A stretch of DNA of 64,000 bases, from contig JAKMXF010000298.1 of the NCBI GenBank assembly GCA_024704765.1, positions 372,001 through 436,000 of the forward strand, given 5' to 3'. Made by a program: the position numbers and the translations under genes. Shown piece by piece: positions 11,465 through 24,800 of the stretch (position 1 is the first letter of the stretch; the number at the start of each line of letters is the position of its first letter). Source of the DNA: Oopsacas minuta (taxonomy: Eukaryota > Porifera > Hexactinellida > Lyssacinosida > Leucopsacidae). The notes under the pieces are model-generated. The model did no database searches, was not told where the DNA came from, and was given only the letters and a program-made list of their open reading frames with translations.

Positions 11465-11602
11465 TACGTAGTATGAGAATAGAATTTCTCCAATTAATAT
11501 ATTACACACTAATCTACACTAAATCGAATATTCTAAGTTCTATTCGCATGCAAAAAATAAAATTATCTAAATTGTTTCCTAAACCTTTTCCTACACAATT
11601 GA

Positions 11603-12894
11603 TCAGCTTGTCTGTTCAGTATTCGGAATTTCTGGCTGTTTAAAATTCTTACAGAATGTTTCAGCAACTATTAAAGGAAATACTAAAGTAGCGTCTGAAT
11701 ATAATTTAACTGGCGTGCTATCCATCCTAATTTTCCCCCAAGAAATCGCTTCTTCAGGTGCAGCACCTGCATCACAGCCATCAAACTCTTGAGCTGTGTT
11801 AATAAACACTGAATAATCTGCTCCATTCCTGAATAAATTTGCATTACAAATATGATGTTTTATCATTCCACCGCCTAGAATAATCATCCCTGAGTTTACA
11901 CAGTCTAATGCTATTTTATTTATTCTAACTATATCTTCAATTATATCTATTCTTAACCCAGGAGATTTGAATGCATGGAAAAACAACATATCTCCTAATG
12001 AACCGTCAGTAAGCGATGGACAGAACACGGGGATATTATTCTTATCGCACCAGTAGTACACTGATGAGGGATCATTGATTTCCCTTCCAAGTCTCTTGAT
12101 AACTTTGCTTGGTGTCCAGTTGATCCCATCGTCTATCTGTTCTTTTAATAACTGATCGTATACAGGCATTATCCAGTCTTCAAACTTACAATAGTTGTCA
12201 TTGGGTACTAGGAGATTTCCAATTCTGTTAATTCCTTGTAAACGTAATTCTTTGCCAGGAAGACGGAAATCTCCTATAAACAGGAAATAAGTATATTAAA
12301 ATTTGATACAGATTCACCATAAAATATTTTGAAGTTGGAAAAGGTAAATGACAGAATTATCAAGCTGATTTTATGAAACATTATCACATATTGTATGCAT
12401 TTTTGCTATGAATCATGCTGAAAGCGATAAGTTCCCTCAGAGAGAAACCCAATACACTTACCCATATAATGAGGAGCTAGACACTTCATGAGATCTTCTT
12501 CTATCCCTCCTGCTGACGTCACAATACAATCTACCATATTATGTTTAGCTAGGAAACAGAATATCTCTCTCAATCCGCAAGATATCATGTTAGAAGTATA
12601 ACCCAGGAATATTGTACAGTTTGAAATAGGTCTGTTGTCGGAGGAGGTGTTTATCTTCTCGAGAGCTTCTTCGGATAGGGGAGTTGCTTTACAAGCAAGC
12701 ATTTCATTAATTCTGTCAACTACAAGACTGAAGTTAGTAGCCTGGAATCCCGTTGTCTTGTAGCTAGCTAGTAGAGCTGAGTAGTCTACTGGACCAGGAG
12801 TGAAGTTATATCCGGATACTTCTTCAGTGTTCTTTGATAGAACCTTACTTGTAGCGAGTACAGCATTACGAGCTTTGTCCACATAATCTGTCAT
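11603..12894 (-). CDS. DHPS: Deoxyhypusine synthase
   Basis: Two exons, 12462-12894 and 11603-12273, join in phase 1 (MG then DFRLPGKEL) to give about 367 aa (human 369). The enzyme transfers the aminobutyl group of spermidine to one lysine of eIF5A, the first step of hypusine formation, in the cytosol. Nearly every conserved block is visible: [59 protein letters not shown]-type [33 protein letters not shown] and [14 protein letters not shown], which carries the catalytic lysine. The start is the ATG at 12894. The single intron is 188 bp. Function is very secure. Confidence 0.97.
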
Positions 12895-12986
12895 TTCTCA
12901 CAAAATATTAATTATCAATAAACATTCACTAATTAATTACATAATTATAAGAGATGTAATCCCCATTGTCGCAAACAAGCATGATA

Positions 12987-13140
12987 CAGTGGAACCTCGT
13001 TAATACGAACACAAGCGAACGGTTAATAATTGTTCGCTTTAACCAGAGTAATACCAATTGGATTACTATTTTTAGGGACCTGATTTTGTGCGATATTTGT
13101 TTTCATCCGGAAATTCGTATTAACCGTGTTCGTATTCATT
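12987..13140. mobile_element. pogo-like MITE (CAGTGGAACCTCGTTAATACG family), right end damaged
   Basis: It starts CAGTGGAACCTCGTTAATAC after TA. Towards the right it has the inverted match GTATTAACCGTGTTCGTATT, but the terminal bases are altered. Fragments of the same family lie near 1285-1307, 14270-14362 and 34730-34780. Confidence 0.6.
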
Positions 13141-13303
13141 CACTATTATCTACAGCAGAACCTCTACAGTGAGGGAGGAGATGAATAGATTAAGGTATAT
13201 ACACAATTAAAATAAATACTACTATTTACACAAACAGTTGAATAAATATCTAACAAATATCTTATCTGTATAAATAATAAACAAGTTGAATCAAAGAAAT
13301 TTC

Positions 13304-14089
13304 TTAAACGAATTTACCAGATGCAGCATAAGGACTTTCACCGTTAATATAGGCGAAATATTCCGCGAGATACTTACAAAAATGTGTTATCTCTTCCGCT
13401 AATTTCTGTAATGAAAGAATATTCGGAATGAGAGCATTATTGAAAGAAGATAGAACAACAACAAATAGCCGTTGTCCAGATCTAACATCCATGGAAGCTA
13501 CAATACAAGAAGAATCTTGAGTATTCGGTTTCCATTCTCCGTTCTCAGTTAGATTTTCTATTTCAATTAAATCACCAAAAACCATTGTAGGATGGTTTGA
13601 AAATAAAATGTATTTTTTACCCTCGAAAGTTAACGATGTTCCACACAGGGAATTGGATAGGCCAATTACCTTAGGAATACGAATTGCTTCTTCTTTTGTG
13701 ATAGCAAAATTCTTCGAAAAACTTAGCTCAGTTATTTCTGTTCCATCGTAAAATATGATAGCACATTTCATAATCTCTGTTGATTTTATTACAGCATTTT
13801 CACACCATTCATCCCAGTTCCATTTGGGTAGAGATTTATAATCTCCCTCTTCAGCACATTTGAATATTACATCTGTAAAACCGCAAGTTAGGTACATATC
13901 TTGTAATTTTTCCTTGATAGCAGTTAGATGAGATTTCGGTAACAGAAATAGTCCGAATGTGATTATTTCAATATGCAAGCTTTTTGATAGATATCTCAGA
14001 CATATGTCAAGTAGGGGTTTGACTGGAGCAGGTGGTGATATTGTCTTAGCAAAGAGAGTCTTTACGGATTTTTTAATTACTTTAGCCAT
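13304..14089 (-). CDS. Profilin-like protein with N-terminal extension
   Basis: A 261-aa intronless frame starts from the ATG at 14089. Roughly residues 90-250 follow the profilin plan: an N-terminal W-x2-W helix (WNWDEWCENAVI), a core strand AIIFYDGTEITELSFS, a helix after ITKEEA, a strand-turn GTSLTFEGKKYILF, then SCIVASMD and LFVVVLSS strands and a final helix (LQKLAEEITHFCKYL). The insert between the middle strands resembles the longer animal-type profilins. About 90 residues precede this, with a short proline-rich stretch (SPPAPVKP). Profilins bind actin monomers and proline-rich ligands; the extension is unusual, as typical profilins are 125-140 aa. The assignment rests on pattern only. 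A divergent longin- or roadblock-like fold is the main alternative. Confidence 0.5.
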   Translation of the reverse strand: MAKVIKKSVKTLFAKTISPPAPVKPLLDICLRYLSKSLHIEIITFGLFLLPKSHLTAIKEKLQDMYLTCGFTDVIFKCAEEGDYKSLPKWNWDEWCENAVIKSTEIMKCAIIFYDGTEITELSFSKNFAITKEEAIRIPKVIGLSNSLCGTSLTFEGKKYILFSNHPTMVFGDLIEIENLTENGEWKPNTQDSSCIVASMDVRSGQRLFVVVLSSFNNALIPNILSLQKLAEEITHFCKYLAEYFAYINGESPYAASGKFV

Positions 14090-14121
14090 ATTAGAGCTAC
14101 AAATTGGTTGTTTATAGTATA

Positions 14122-14185
14122 CAGAGGAACACTCTTATAATGAATTCACGCTTATAGCGAATTAACGTATAAGAGTGTTCCACTG
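14122..14185. mobile_element. 64-bp hairpin MITE
   Basis: CAGAGGAACACTCTTATAAT at the left is mirrored by GTATAAGAGTGTTCCACTG at the right, with TA on both sides (14120-14121, 14186-14187). It is almost all inverted repeat with a very short loop. Confidence 0.7.
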
Positions 14186-14676
14186 TATAAATATTGTCAA
14201 AAACACGAAGTCCCGTCAAGAGAGAAACAGTGGAAACATGGTGAACATTTGTTCACCTTTTCGGAGTTCGTATAAATGGAGTAAGACAAGTTGAATCTCA
14301 AAGTACCTGATTTCGTGTGTGTTCGTCTAATCCGGAAATTCGTATTAACGAGATTATACTGTACAACAGTAAACTGAAATTCTAAATATTGAAATTAGAA
14401 TCTAGAATTATTAAATACATTGACTCTAAAAATAATGCATTACCTTCAATGCTTCGGAGTTTGATAAAAAGATAATCAAACAACTTAGAAGACTGCCAGA
14501 CAAACATACGTACAAGTGAACATAGGGACAGACAGACAAGTGAAATCTAAAATTGAACTCAATCCAGAAATGATAAATTTATTTATATCGAGTAAGATTA
14601 TCTTGATCTAATAGATATGTACTACATTGATTCAATCTAAAGTTGCCATCGAAATAGTTTCTAATTTCAAAATTAT
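14186..14676. other. Intergenic between profilin-like gene and dUTPase
   Basis: It contains a fragment of the CAGTGGAACCTCGTTAATACG MITE family (about 14270-14362). Otherwise it is AT-rich 3' flank of dUTPase with nothing recognised. Confidence 0.5.
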
Positions 14677-15285
14677 TCAATTTTCTTTTGTAGGTTCTGA
14701 ATCACTGATACCAGTAGACCCAAAACCTCCTTCTCCTCTATCTGTACTTTCCAGGTCATCTACTTCTTCAACAAGTGGAGTAATAATCTTTTCTAACAAT
14801 AATTGAGCTATTTTAGTACCAATTTTAACTTGATAATCTTCTTTAGAGAAATTGAACAACAGAATACCAACCTGTCCTCTATAATCTGCGTCTATAACCC
14901 CAGCTCCTACATCCAAATGATAATTGAGAGCTAGTCCTGATCTAGGAGCTACACGTCCATAGTACCCTAACGGGATCTGTAAGGATATGCCAGTAGGCAC
15001 CAATATCTTACCATTAGCTGGTACAATGACGTCATCGCTAGCGTATAAGTCATATCCAGCAGCATGTGTTGAGCTACGATATGGTAATTTAGCATTTTTG
15101 TTGTGTTTCTTTACACGTAACACATAGCTGCTGTTTTCATCATTGAATTTTTCGATATTAGTCTCATTATCGGTGCGAATTTTTTTCGAACTAGGTTCTT
15201 CTGATTCTTGTAACTTTCGTTTCGGAGGTGATTTCATAGTTGCAGTAGTAGAGCTAGGTTCTATCTCTGTATCTGTAGTAGACAT
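14677..15285 (-). CDS. DUT: dUTP diphosphatase
   Basis: A 202-aa intronless frame starts at the ATG at 15285. The frame stays open further upstream to about 15546, but no other ATG exists there, so the longer form is rejected. The enzyme hydrolyses dUTP to dUMP, keeping uracil out of DNA and feeding thymidylate synthesis. All five trimeric dUTPase motifs are present: AAGYDLYA, RVAPRSGLA, VGAGVIDADYRGQV, GTKIAQLLL, and the C-terminal P-loop-like RGEGGFGSTG. The N-terminal 55 residues are polar and contain a bipartite basic signal (KRKL ... KKIR), which predicts a nuclear form. There is no mitochondrial presequence in this frame. Confidence 0.97.
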   Translation of the reverse strand: MSTTDTEIEPSSTTATMKSPPKRKLQESEEPSSKKIRTDNETNIEKFNDENSSYVLRVKKHNKNAKLPYRSSTHAAGYDLYASDDVIVPANGKILVPTGISLQIPLGYYGRVAPRSGLALNYHLDVGAGVIDADYRGQVGILLFNFSKEDYQVKIGTKIAQLLLEKIITPLVEEVDDLESTDRGEGGFGSTGISDSEPTKEN

Positions 15286-15842
15286 TTTGAAGTTGATCGG
15301 GTTACTTTGTGAATGATATAAGTGAAGATATGTGTGTGTAGGCGAGGGAGAATGATATACAAAATGTATTGATGTCCAATTGAATTTGAATGGTTTGCTA
15401 ACAATTCTAACCGTGTGTAAAGAATGTAAAAAGGCATAATTACTTACACACAAATAATGCAATGTATTAATCTGCAAATTGCGGCCCAAAAACAAGATTT
15501 TACAAACAGAAAATATCAAGTGAAACCGACGGAAAACGGCGGTCACACAGACTCACACCCCTATAAAAATGCAAATTCTGAAAACCTCAAGGGTCGCAAG
15601 ATGTCACCCGACAGTTCTAGAAATCAATAGTGTTTGGTTAGATTTTGATAACATGATATTTGTGGTTCACAATGACGAAATTGGAAGAATGAAAATAATT
15701 TGTATATCATTGAAGATGAGCTTATGATATTAATCTGAAAACTAATGTACAATACTAGATATTGTAAGAAATTCTAGCTTCAATTCATTTAAATTTTATT
15801 AAAAATAGAAGCGCAACTGTTGTTCAAGCGCTTTTTAGAAGT
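15286..15842. other. Intergenic between dUTPase 5' end and USP34 3' end
   Basis: This is the presumed dUTPase promoter and 5' UTR (15286-15600) and the USP34 3' flank. No further gene, RNA or repeat is recognised. Confidence 0.5.
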
Positions 15843-18800
15843 TTAGTTCATGAGAAGATCTTGAATTAATTTTAGCATTTCAATAGCAGTATTTGATTCT
15901 TTGGTAGTTTGAGTTTTTGAAGATTGTGTTGGAGATGTTATAGTTTGTTGGTTATTATCACTTTCTTTTGATAGATGAGCTGATTCATCGATTTTAGTTC
16001 GTTTGGGAGTTGAAAGTTCAGATAGCTGTGAGGTATGTCGTTTCCTCTCTCTGACCTTCTGTTCTTCTGTTTCAGGTGTTTCAGGACTCTGAGAGAGGAT
16101 AGATGATGTTTGTGGAGATTGTAGCATGTCCATTTGATCCTTTTCTTGGCTTGGAAGGCACAAAACAATTTCTTCTTTCAAATGCTTTGTGAAATATAGA
16201 GATAGTGTATCAAATAATTCTGAGGGAATTGATTCAACGGAATTGTTCTTCAAATATAGTTCTAAAGTTTTCATAGAATTTATGTGTGTATTTGGATCTG
16301 ATTGCAATTTTGAAAATTCTTCATTTGTTGTTTGGAAAAATGAACTCCAACATTCGGAGGAAAAATTCTTCTTTACTTTTGGATAGAAAATGAAACAAAA
16401 TTTGTGTAAAAACTCATTTCGCAGAACACAATTGTAACTAAATAGCATAGTTCGAATTAGTTCAATAAAATACGCGCTCTCATAGAAAGAATCAATAATT
16501 CTAGCTTCACCTTGTTGCGGCAGATTCTTGATAGATAAAATAAACTTTGGCAGAACATCAAATCTAAGTCTCAAACCTTCTCTAGCCGTAAGACAAACTA
16601 ATCGAACCATTTCTCTGGGAAACAAACTATGCGTAAGTGCAATCTCACAAATAGAAAGTAGAATTTCATAATAAGGTTTATAGAATTCTATAAGAGCTTG
16701 ATCGTAGAGATGATCAACACCAAAATCAGCTGATATTTGGGTGTCATTAATAAACATATTAAATTGCTGTATTGCCTTTGGATCTGGGTTGGGCATTGGC
16801 GTGTCTTGATTTGGTCTTATTCGCGGGAAATAAGGGCCAACTAAATACAAATGCTGGTTAGGTAGTTTATAAAATTCGCTATGTTTTTTCGACAGAAACG
16901 GTAAGAGAAGATTAGCTACGTCATAAGGGTATAACTTTATAGTTATATCGAGAATCTGTAATGCGAGTTGCCTATGACAAGTACACACATACGAATTGAG
17001 AGTGTGTGTAATCGTCTCTGTAAACTGATTCCTATTATCCTTCCAAAAACTCAGTTGTTCTTTAAGACAAGTACCCCGTAGACAAAATTCACATACCGTT
17101 TTCAATATTAACTCTATAATACTGAGTATATCATCCAACTCCGTCATGATAGTAGTTATCATATGACTGGATGTAGTCTCATTGAGTGTACTGAATAGAC
17201 TCAGATACGCGTCAGATAGCTTAACAAGTCCTCCACTGGAGAAAGCTCGCATAGCATCCTCTTCACTACGTATTAAGCTCTTCAATACCTTACGTAAAGT
17301 TTTGGGATTACTTGGTAATACTCTCTCTATGCAATTGGTAATAGCTTTACGTCTGAATGAGCCTGTTGATGGTAGTTTTGCGATTATATTCATCATTTTG
17401 TAAAGCTCTTCTACAGCCTATGTTAAGACCGTAAATTACACAATTACAAAGTCTATTTTCTGTACATGTACTCATCGTCAACTCAGGATGTTAGTTCCTT
17501 GAAATCACCGGAAACACGTAAAAATGCATAAAATATGGCAATATTCGGTAAAAAGACGATTCAATTCATAAATCGTATGTTTAAGAATATTATATACATT
17601 TCTCTATGAACCGTGGTTGAATATTTCTGAATTACGCAATACATATGCTCATACTTTAGTTCAATACATCTCCAAGATCCTTTAGTTATAGAAATAGTGA
17701 TTATCGTCTTTCCCTGAATTTATTCTTTTCGTATAAAAGTTTTCACAATTTTTGAAAATATAAACTAATTATAATTATCATAATTTGTAAATTTCATCAA
17801 AATTTCCTTCAAAGGGTGGAGATTTATTCACAAGTCTTGGAACCTTTTTCTTGCCCCTAGGGCTTATTCAGGGAAATACGGTACTCTAGATGAGGCCATA
17901 ATTAACGTGGAACATGTTTCATCTCCAAATAACAATAATAACAATATTCGTGCGGTAGCAAGTCAGATGCTGGCGGTGGAGCTGAAACAAGATTCCAACT
18001 ACAGTGGCTTAAGTGTATGTATTTAGAGTATTAGACAAAATTAGGGAAAGTCCGTTCTCAACAAGAAAATAGTAAAATTATACTCTTAAAATAACTCACA
18101 TTTGGCGTAAGATTGTAATAAGGTAGTATGTTCTGTAGGGCCCAGAAAGTGTTTCCTTGAGTAGATATATCTCTACAAATACTATTACTCTTCTCACAAG
18201 CTAACCTCATTACTGTGTAGTACTTCTCTAGGAATATATTATTGTACTTAACAACTTCATTCTTCTCGTTGTTGGCTAGGATATAAATAACAGATAAGTC
18301 TTTTGGAGCAGTAGGATGATCGATCAAACATTGTAGATTAGAAGGGCAGATGAGGCAGGTCTAGGAAAAGAAGGATAAATGTAAAAAGTGTCCAGCCGAT
18401 AGGCTGGGAGCGCAGCTCGTTGTTATGTTCTATCTATGTTTTCCTCACAATTGAGTGCTGTTGAAAAGAAATTTCTAGCATCGATTTGAAATATTGCAAA
18501 AATCTGTGAAAAACGATTAATCACAAAAAGGTGTGAAATTCATTTTAGAAAAAATTCATACCCGAGGTGCAAAACTCTGACCCAAAGTGTATATGTGTAC
18601 CATGAAATCAGACTACTAGATTTCGCACTTCTGCGGGACGGATGTATATCGTTCATGCCATTAGGGCACCTCCGTATAGGAGCTGCACTAAAAAGTATAA
18701 CCATTGTTTCTGGAGTTTTATGGGCAAAGTTCATTACACATGCAATATTGCCTCTTACATGTAGAAAATAGCTGAATAAAGCGCTCTTATCTTCATGACA

Positions 18801-21800
18801 ATTCACACTAGCTGTAGCTATACGTGGATGATATAATTTCCAAAATTCATCAAAATACTTCCCAAGAAGTTCACATTCACTCTCTCCAACAGAGCATTTC
18901 TCTAGCACTTGAAAGTACTGTACTAGTCCATCTGATGTTTCACAGCGAGCACTTGTTTCACAAGCGAGGGGTAGAAGTTTTAATAAATCATCAATCAATT
19001 CGTACAGGAATTCTCTACCAGGTTGGGATATGCTAGCTGCTATGCCTTTTATTGGTTCTTTACGGGGAACCTTTGAGTACTCACGAAATACCTACAAAAG
19101 GAATTTATACGTAAATAACTTTAATATATACTATAAGCTGAGTTTAGTGTATTTCCAAGTGTTACATCCATAATAGCAACTTCAGGCAATTATTTGGGAA
19201 AGAGTCACACATAAATTTTCAAATATTCCGAAAGAAATCATTAGAACAGTACAATACTAACCTGACAAGGCACGAGATTATATATCATCACAGTAGTTTT
19301 CCCTCTTACATTAATATCTTCATTCTCAATCAACCAAGCAGCTAACCACTCCCCTTTCTGTTTCATAACCCATTCATAAATAGAAGCGTCACTCAGCATT
19401 ACCATCGTTAAGAAATCTATTATATAAGGCAGTGAAGCAGTTGTGGATACTTGTCTTATGTTGTCAAGCAAAGATGATAGTATCCTCGATCTGAATTCTT
19501 CTTGTATTCTTATCATTACCATTATGTTCAGAAGCTACAGGCAAGAAATGTGTGTAAACATGGTTAGAGTGTGATATTAGTTTGCCAGATTAAGACCAAA
19601 GTTTATAGATTTCCGCTTTGGAATTAACTTTTGCCATGAACTATTAGTTTTGCAATGAACTATTAGTTTTGGCATGAAATTCAAGTGTGTGTTACATAAA
19701 CTTTGTGGCTACGTCATCTGGCGGTACAACTTATAATGGAAAATTTTGCCAGAATTTTGTGGTACAAATTCTGACAAAATGACAAGATGAAAAAACTAAA
19801 ACACACAAAACAAAAATATAATTTCAAGTCAATTTTGAAAAACAAACTAAGATTCAGCATATTTCCTATTTTGACAAAAATAACGAACAATCAAAAATAC
19901 CTGGAAGATATTACCACACTTTTGCCTGCTCTCTCTTGACAGAGCTGCGAATAATGCATCTATCATAGGAGAACAAAGTGAACTATTTTCATCCCATATT
20001 CCGAAATAAATCTGACAAGTAATCTGCCTGTTAGCCTGTGAACAAGCCAGCTGTGTTATTAACGGATATCCTGGTTTTAAAATTAGAGAAGAGAAATCTT
20101 CTTTGGAGAATAACTTGTCAGATAACAGATTATTCATTAAAGTATATATAAAGCGAGCAAGAGAATCTGGATGATAGTTGGAATCATCATAAACCAGGGA
20201 TAATATACCTAAATATTGTTACAAATATTTATATGTAATTAACAGTCTTATAGGGTCAACAGTGAGAGGTGTTTTGTCCACCGATACTGCATTACAGGGT
20301 GGTTATGGGAGGGAGTTTCACTATTATTGAGAATTTGTCTATTGTCTTCTTTGGGAAGAAATTTCAAAATCGTTTTTTAAGAAAGTAGGACACTGCGAAC
20401 GACGCCGTACATCGTCCATGCTAATTGGGCATCTCCCAATAAGAGCTGTACAAATAACACAGTATATGTATATGATATATATGTATATGATATATATGTC
20501 TAACCGTACACGTCTCTATACTCACCTTCTTCAAATGTAAGACTAGGATTATGAGGTTGTCTTGTAGCTCTGCTATAGAATGTATCTATCTTAGATATAA
20601 CCTGATACATTGTTAACAGTTTACACTCATCTTGTCCGAGCGATGCGAAATCATACAAGAAATCAAAATACGGACTAAAGTCATTAGAAGTAGGTAATAG
20701 CTCTGGTATTCCTATCAAGTCTACCACACTCTTGATTAGACAAGCTACACTGACTCTGTTACTACTAGAAGGCTCGCTTATAGTTGCATTGTATGAATCT
20801 CCTTCTGGGAATATCTTAGGGAAACCTAGATTAGACAGAAACACCGTAGAAATTCACCATAATTGCAGTAACATAAATGCTCAAGGGACCGCGATAATTA
20901 CCTCGATATAAGCGAGTATTTCAATATATCCATGTTTTATATAACATGAGTTAACGGTATTTGTATCAGCGCTAAAAGTTCATAAATCAGTACAATTGTG
21001 TGGAGAATAAACACAAAAATTTGAAGATTCTAATTTACAAAGAATAACACAAGAAATATAGGTAGAAAGGAAATACAGTTATTACCTGAATAGAAGGTTA
21101 ATTTGTAATTCTTTTTAATACTCTGCAAGACAGTAAAGAGTAGGTTAACAAACAGATCTCTAGTAGGCTTTATTGGACAATGATAGAACATTTCTAGTAC
21201 CCAATTATGCTCATCAGCTAGACATAAATATTCTAGAAATGATTGACATAGTTCTGGGTATTCTTTGTATTGAGCTCCGAGCCAATCAAAACATTTTCTG
21301 ATGTTAGGACGTTCTTTCGAGTGTATTATCGTGGTAAGCAGCACCTGAATGGATAAGAATAGTAAATGTAAGGTAAAGTGTAATCTCTACAACGGGAGCA
21401 TGTGGAAACGAATTTCTGGGGAAACAGAGTGAAAATAAATATGTAGAGCGAATTCCTAGTGCCTTATAAATGAACCTCCACAAACAGGGAAACAGAGTAG
21501 CAATTTTCGGCGGAACAAACAAACAAACAAACAAACAGAAATCTACGAGGTAATTGCATATATAAACTAATATTTACCTGTGTAGCAACCTTGACAGCAT
21601 TAACCTGTAATTGCTGTGTATCTTGCTTACAGTGTCTACACATCTTCCATACAGCTTGTAAATAATGTGAATCAAATGTGTATACTTCTCTAAGGAACTT
21701 ATTATTCTCTAATAACACAGATCTAGCTATCTCAAGGGGATTAATAGGTGTATCTTCAGATCTAAAATCTTTTCTCTGATAGAATAGCATGTAAGCACTG

Positions 21801-24800
21801 TTGTTACGCTCTAACAGGCCAGGGAATATCCTACGAGTATGCTGATCTATAACAGAGTTAGGAATCTCTCCTCCAAAGCATTCCTACAATAGTTTAATTC
21901 TTGCAAATACACCGTATACACTATACACACATTAAGGCAATACTCGTAGAGTATTCAAAATTAGAAAAAATTCATGTTTTCAACAGCAATTGAAATAACC
22001 CTTAATCGTTATTTTCAAAGGATTTTAATATTTCGGATTATTTAAATTATTGACCAAGTCTAATCCAAGCTACATTCAACTCTAGTTATATTGAACACGA
22101 ATATATCGAAACTGTCCAAATATAGCCCCAAACCGTCAATGTAATATATTTCATCCGTCAACTCCAGTTATATCAAAAATAATTATCGCCGTCACTTGAG
22201 CTCAAGATAAAGGCAGTACACTATATATATCCATATTTCTCGTACGTAGACATACTCACCTGTCCAATATGATCAGGATCAAATTCAGTAACCAGCTGAT
22301 CATTAAACATATACCATTTACCAGATGGATTAGATGTAGCATCTCTCTCCTGTAAAATTGTATAATAATGTCCTCCTTCAGCTGTTCCCGTGTGTACTAC
22401 CACACCTACTAACAAATACTTTGTACAGTCTAGATCTGGATCAATAGAATCCATATCTTGATCTATTGTAGGACAGGAATCAGTTATTGATACGTTAGAT
22501 GATTCAATGAATGACTTCATGTCTAGCACAAGAGGAAATGGAAAATGAGTGTTCACTTTTTCGTTTATAGATGTTGAAATGTTAAATGTGTATCTATTGG
22601 GATAGTATAATATAAAGAATTGCTTGGTAGCATTCAACTCTATCGCATCGCGATAGATAATACAGTAGTTCCAACCTGGGGTCCATGCACCATAGGATCT
22701 CAAAATTTGTATTACGGTCTATGGGAGGGGGTCTACATAATGTGTTAAAATTGGTATAGGGGGTCCATGGTGAAAAAGGTTGGGAACCGCTGAAATAATT
22801 CAAAATTCAATAATTGTGTCATTTGACTCATCTCACTTCAGCAGTTTTATCAATTCAATAGAAACTACAAATTCTATTAAAATTGATATAAACAATAAAC
22901 TCAAGAATTACATATTCTAAACTTTTTATAAATGGTGACTCAATTTCCTGAACCAATCACAGAGCCAATTGTAGACCAAATTGCAATAAAAATCAATCGG
23001 TAAATGGACAGGCTAATATTTTTCCCCAATCAAAGATGTGTCCAACTCTTAACCACATCAAATAGAAACGATAAGAGTTCAAAGTTAATCAGTTGGTGAA
23101 TCAACAAATGGAGAAACAACTCATTGAAACTGTGGGTTAGACGAGGATATACAAACATAACAAGCTCTATGCCATGCAAGGAAGAATTGTAGCAGAAATG
23201 GAAGACAAACTGAAAGAAATTCACCTAAATGCACCATCATAAAAATGAGATTCTTGTGTGACGCACCATACCTCGAAAACAAATTGCAGGTCTGGGAGAG
23301 ATTACACAAATCGAGATGCCTCCCATGTCTTCTATGTCAGCAAATCCCAACTAAACTGCATTCCAAAAGCCTATTGTTGCTGTTAGGTAGCAAGGATCAG
23401 CTCATGGAAACTTCAACACGCAATAGAACCTGATTCTGGACACATTTATATAGCGAATATGAGGAAAACATTCTACCAGTCAGGAAACTATCTAAACCAT
23501 TGGGAGGTAGACACCTGAAAGGCCATTGGGCATCTATCTTCCTATTCAAGCTACCAGACATAAGAATGATAAATCGAGGCGGTTCTGAAGTTTTAATTCG
23601 CCTATACAACTCGCTATCTCTACCTACAAAAACCTTTCCCCGATGTGTCAGGTTATTATAACAACAGATTCCAAATTTGACGAACAATCCACAATTCAAA
23701 AGCTCAGTATTACCCCCAAAACTACTCGCCTGTTGATGGAAAGTTCACAAAGAATGAAGTTTGTTTCAAGCCATACAGACAATCCGTGTATTCACGTGTT
23801 TGCTTTCTCAGGTGAGAAGTTGAGTTCCTCAGTAACCGAAGAGTACTCAGTTGAAAGAATGGCTATTCTTCTACTTGGATAGACATAATAATATTGCTAT
23901 TAGCGACCGCTTGGCAAACGAAATCGAAGAATGTTCTGCAAACAGGATATCTCTTACACACAATAGAACAGAAAGGACAACAAGTACAAAACTTCATTTA
24001 TGGCATTGCAATAGACAAGACAAAGTTAATATGTGTTTCTGAAACAAGAAATTCAGTCTACAAGTATTTTCTGCTTAGTTGACCATTTTTAGTAAGAATC
24101 ATATCATAATAGCTAATGCATCGATAAGGGTGGATGATTTTCTATGCCCTATTCTTGTGTTCATACCGTAATTACTCGCATAGCAGTCCGAGCGATCTAA
24201 AATTCCAGCTACCGTCAAGAGCTTCTATCGACATGGCTGAACATACCTCTACTTCTCAAACTTATCAACCAAGGATCCTTATATTATTCAAAATTCCACG
24301 ACACATTTGATGCCGCTACTGGTATCTAGACCCCTGCCAAAAACGCAATACCCCGTGCCTGTTGGCCAAAGGTTGTGAAACACTATACTACTCCTCACCT
24401 CATCGTGTTAATACATAGTAAAGAAGGCAGCTGAGCAAAACAAGCTCTCTTTTCAGCTCGTACACTAACTCCACACTGAGAACAAGTATATTTATTATCA
24501 CCATCTAGTACATCAGTTTGTGTAAGCTCCTGTAGACTAGCTTGCAGATCTGGCATATCAGCTACTTTAGCTCGTACTGAATAAAAATCTTCACAGTTTC
24601 TACTGACGTGACTACACTCATTAGACATTACTACGTTAGCTATTACTCCACCGAATAAACCCTTAACTGTCTTCTTTAGGAGAAATGATGTGTCCTCCAG
24701 CTTTGAGAGAAGATCTGTTAGATTACAATATATTATAATTTATCCCAAAAAGGTATGGAAAATACGCTCATAAATATCAAAACAAACCTGTGAAGAATTC

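Noticed and set aside
12966-13172. Short plus-strand reading frame
   Set aside because: It lies inside a pogo-like MITE and ends in its damaged right end.
15286-15546. N-terminal extension of dUTPase as a mitochondrial presequence
   Set aside because: The extended frame has no ATG before 15285; only a GTG begins it.
17384-17396. Met-Met at 17396 as the start of a separate 517-aa gene
   Set aside because: An acceptor at 17418 joins this frame in phase to the preceding exon (NLTPN then AVEELY), and the whole stretch matches the USP34 C-terminus.
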